16,455 bases of DNA from DATDCV01 sp036524155. Its GTDB lineage: Bacteria > Verrucomicrobiota > Verrucomicrobiia > Limisphaerales > UBA8199. This document shows positions 14,066-16,455 of the stretch, one piece after another; position 1 is the stretch's first letter, and each line of letters opens with the position of its first letter. The translations under genes were made by a program, and so were the position numbers. The stretch spans positions 1 to 16,455 of the forward strand of contig DATDCV010000406.1 of assembly GCA_036524155.1 (NCBI GenBank), in the 5' to 3' direction. The notes under the pieces are model-generated. The model saw only the letters and a program-made list of their open reading frames with translations, was not told the DNA's origin and searched no databases.

Positions 14066-16249
14066 ATGGGGAGACACCGCGCCTTTCCCAACCTGTGCGG
14101 GTGGCTGTGCCTGATCTGGGCGAGCGCGTGGGCCGGGGCGGCGGAGCCAATCACCACGGTGCAGGCCAACGGCATGGTCGAGTGGTCGGTCGTTTCGAAA
14201 AGGGACCACCTCGATCCGTTCAACGAGGTCCAACTCAATTTCGTAGTGGCGGCCCCCGACCACCAGACCTTGAGGATTCCGGGGTTCTGGGCGGGCGGGC
14301 GGAATTGGCGTGGGCGCTACTCCTCGGCCACGCTCGGGGTGCATCGCTTCCGCACAGAATGCTCCGACCCAAGCGACGCGGGACTGCATGGCGCGGAAGG
14401 AGCCGTGGAGGTCACGCCCTATCGGGGAGACCACCCGCTGTTTCTTCACGGCGGATTGCGCATCGCAGCGGATCGTCGCCACTTCGCCTGCCAGGACGGC
14501 ACGCCGTTTTTTTGGCTCGGCGATACCTGGTGGATGGGGCTGTGCGCGCGGTTGAAATGGCCCGAGGATTTCCAGACGCTGGCCGCCGATCGGAAAGCAA
14601 AGGGGTTCAACGTCATCCAAATCGTGGCTGGACTGTATCCCGACATGCCGGCCTTCGACGAGCGCGGCGCCAATGAGGCGGGCTTTCCGTGGGAGCAGGA
14701 CTACCGCTGGATTCGGCCTGAATATTTCGACGCGGCGGATCGCCGCATCTTTTATCTCGTCGAGCAGGGCTTCGTGCCGTGCGTGGTCGGCGCCTGGGGT
14801 TACCACCTGCCGTGGTTGGGCGCGGACAAAATGAAGCAACACTGGCGCTACCTGATAGCGCGGTGGGGCGCGTTGCCCGTCGTTTGGTGCGCCGCCGGCG
14901 AGGGCACCATGCCGTTCTACTTATCCAAAAACGCCGCCGCCGAGAGCGCGCTCCAGAAACGGGAATGGACCGAAGTCATCCGGTTCATTCACGCCACGGA
15001 CCCGTTCCACCGGCTGGTGACCATCCATCCGGGGAGCCGCGCCCGCGACACCGTCACCGATCCCCGGGTCCTGGATTTCGACATGCACCAGAGCGGCCAT
15101 GGCGAGCCCGCCTTCCGGCACGGCGCCCTGGCTCTTGGGGCGTACCGCAGCGAACCGATCATGCCCGTCATCAGCGGGGAAGCTCGTTATGAAGCCCTCG
15201 AGATTGGCCGCAAGCTGGAGGCGTCCGATGCGCGCCAGGCTTTTTGGGCGCACGTGATCTGCAGCGGTTGTGCCGGCCACACCTATGGCGCGAACGGCAT
15301 CTGGCAGGTCAATCGACGGGATCAAGCCTATGGAGCCTCTCCCGGGGGCAATAACTGGGGCACCACTCCCTGGGACGACGCGATGCGGCTCCCGGGCTCA
15401 TCGCAGCTCGCGGCGGCCAAACGTCTGCTCGAATCCATCCCCTGGTACAAGCTCGAACCGCACCCGGAATGGGTCGCCTGGGCCGGGCCCGAAAGCGGCC
15501 CGCTCAGTTTCGCCGCCGCGCAATGGATCTGGTTTCCAGAAGGCAACCCGCGCGAAGACGCGCCGGCCGCCAAACGCTACTTCCGTCGCGTGTTCGACAT
15601 CGCTCCTGACCAGCGCCTGGCCGGCGCGGGGCTGCGCGTGAGCTGCGATGACCGCTGCGCCGTCTGGCTCAATGGGCACGCCCTCGGCGAACACGCCGAC
15701 TGGAGGACGGGACGGGAGTTCGGCGAGCTGAAAAACCTTCTGCGTGCGGGGCGCAACACCCTCGCCATTGAGGGAGAGAATCGTCCGGCGCCCGTGACGC
15801 GGAATCCTGCCGGACTGCTGTGCCGCCTGGAAATCCGCTTCACCGGCGGCGCCATGATGCGCGTGGACAGCGACGACGCGTGGCGGGCGTCGAAGACGGT
15901 AATCGACGGGTGGCAAGGGGCTGACTTTGACGCGCGCGATTGGGTCGCGCCGAAACTGCTGGGTGCCTACGGCTGTGCGCCGTGGGGCGAGATGACCGTT
16001 GACACAGGAGTCGTGTCACCGTTGTGCGCAGGGGCCGGGGACGAGTTGCGCCTGGTCTATTTGCTCGAACCGCGGGCGGTCGCGCTCAACGGTCTCCGAG
16101 CGGGGACGCCCTACCGCATCGGGTGGTTCAACCCGGTAACTGGCGTTCGCCAGCCCGCCTCCCAATTGATCGCCGACACCCAAGGAAACGCGGTAGTTAC
16201 CCCGCCTGAGGATGAGCCCCACGACTGGGCGGTGGTCATCAAAAAGTAG
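14066..16249 (+). CDS. Secreted DUF4038 (apiosidase-like, GH140-type) glycoside hydrolase with an internal jelly-roll insertion
   Basis: From the ATG at 14066 the protein has 727 residues; a GTG at 14042 would add eight. The ATG is preferred because it gives a compact signal peptide (LCGWLCLIWASAWAGAA, cleavage near 25). Residues about 33-118 are a DUF5060-type N-terminal sandwich (VEWSVVSK, LDPFNEVQLNFV, GFWAGGRNWRGRY). Residues about 125-465 are the DUF4038 barrel: GTPFFWLGDTWWMGLCARLK, GFNVIQIVAGLYPD, PVVWCAAGEGTMPFY (Glu279) and PVISGEARYEAL (Glu372), the last two being the likely catalytic positions. Residues about 480-640 are an inserted galactose-binding-like jelly roll (AAQWIWFPEG, YFRRVFDI, DDRCAVWLNGHALGEH, GRNTLAIEGEN). 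Residues about 648-727 are the usual collagen-binding-like tail (LRLVYLLEP, YRIGWFNPVTGVRQP). It should cleave a plant- or algal-type side chain outside the cytoplasm; the substrate is not known. Confidence 0.9.
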   Translation: MGRHRAFPNLCGWLCLIWASAWAGAAEPITTVQANGMVEWSVVSKRDHLDPFNEVQLNFVVAAPDHQTLRIPGFWAGGRNWRGRYSSATLGVHRFRTECSDPSDAGLHGAEGAVEVTPYRGDHPLFLHGGLRIAADRRHFACQDGTPFFWLGDTWWMGLCARLKWPEDFQTLAADRKAKGFNVIQIVAGLYPDMPAFDERGANEAGFPWEQDYRWIRPEYFDAADRRIFYLVEQGFVPCVVGAWGYHLPWLGADKMKQHWRYLIARWGALPVVWCAAGEGTMPFYLSKNAAAESALQKREWTEVIRFIHATDPFHRLVTIHPGSRARDTVTDPRVLDFDMHQSGHGEPAFRHGALALGAYRSEPIMPVISGEARYEALEIGRKLEASDARQAFWAHVICSGCAGHTYGANGIWQVNRRDQAYGASPGGNNWGTTPWDDAMRLPGSSQLAAAKRLLESIPWYKLEPHPEWVAWAGPESGPLSFAAAQWIWFPEGNPREDAPAAKRYFRRVFDIAPDQRLAGAGLRVSCDDRCAVWLNGHALGEHADWRTGREFGELKNLLRAGRNTLAIEGENRPAPVTRNPAGLLCRLEIRFTGGAMMRVDSDDAWRASKTVIDGWQGADFDARDWVAPKLLGAYGCAPWGEMTVDTGVVSPLCAGAGDELRLVYLLEPRAVALNGLRAGTPYRIGWFNPVTGVRQPASQLIADTQGNAVVTPPEDEPHDWAVVIKK

Positions 16250-16334
16250 CTCGAGCGCGGAGCTCAGGGGATAGCTGCCAGAGGCCGGAACGCGAAAAGC
16301 GGAGACCTGTTAACGCCGCGAGTTATGACAGTGA

Positions 16335-16455
16335 CAGCGCGTATGCATGAAAGGGGTGGGGACGGCCTCGTCCCCATCTGGAGCTGCTATCATTTCAACC
16401 AACGCAGGGACGAGGCCGTCCCCGCCCCCTTCTGAGGCTTCATGCATACGCGCTG
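16335..16455. repeat. Nested inverted repeat / MITE-like palindromic element reaching the window edge
   Basis: An outer 17-bp perfect inverted repeat (16335-16351 with 16439-16455, containing ATGCAT) flanks an inner near-perfect one (16352-16374 with 16407-16430, with one G-T pair and one extra C). Each inner arm is itself a hairpin, for example GGGGACG-GCCT-CGTCCCC (16358-16375). The centre is about 32 nt. The right end is the last base of the window, so flanking duplications cannot be examined. No transposase is seen. The rest of the interval (16250-16334) holds nothing recognisable beyond a short AGCTC/GAGCT pair after the stop codon. Confidence 0.8.

Noticed and set aside
13922..14842. 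306-residue minus-strand open frame
   Set aside because: It is antisense to the DUF4038 gene and contains no known motif.

Overview
The window looks like chromosomal DNA of a GC-rich member of the Verrucomicrobiota, most likely the Pedosphaera/Limisphaera side of the phylum. This rests on recognised protein types, not on a marker gene: secreted beta-sandwich proteins with the STIDGGGGTS...GGNFTVLGGFW pattern, a short lipoprotein with SEHP repeats, a Tat-exported Gfo/Idh/MocA oxidoreductase, a YncE/phosphoesterase fusion, a TPR-sulfotransferase and a DUF4038 glycosidase. Most genes have weak or no Shine-Dalgarno sequence. Intergenic DNA carries many hairpins and REP-like inverted repeats. No rRNA, tRNA, CRISPR array, transposase, phage module or known defence system was seen.

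Layout. (1) 1-1092: the 3' end of a YadA-like/tail-fibre-like surface protein and, 13 nt later, a small secreted beta-sandwich protein. (2) 1323-2891: a TPR plus sulfotransferase protein. (3) 2892-3357: a non-coding stretch with a perfect 27-bp inverted repeat. (4) 3358-6366: a large secreted multidomain protein followed closely by a Tat-exported Gfo/Idh/MocA oxidoreductase. (5) 6377-7989, minus strand: a secreted transglutaminase-like protein preceded by a 58-residue SEHP-repeat lipoprotein. (6) 8219-10915: a secreted YncE-propeller/phosphoesterase protein. (7) 10995-13554, minus strand: a family 2 glycosyltransferase gene followed 31 nt later by a secreted GH5-like glycosidase gene. (8) 14066-16249: a secreted DUF4038 glycosidase whose C-terminal part is split by a jelly-roll insertion. 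(9) 16250-16455: a nested inverted repeat running to the window edge.

How the genes may work together. Seven of the ten genes begin with a recognisable export signal, and the truncated first gene is probably a surface protein too, so the region is mainly about the cell envelope and extracellular carbohydrate. GH5, DUF4038, the oxidoreductase and the glycosyltransferase suggest polysaccharide building or breakdown, but there is no SusC/SusD pair, sulfatase cluster or transporter that would make a defined utilisation locus. The best candidates for something little described are the SEHP lipoprotein with its downstream transglutaminase fusion, the insertion inside the DUF4038 protein, the altered DHV motif in the phosphoesterase and the compact palindromic repeats. 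I do not see a complete new system.
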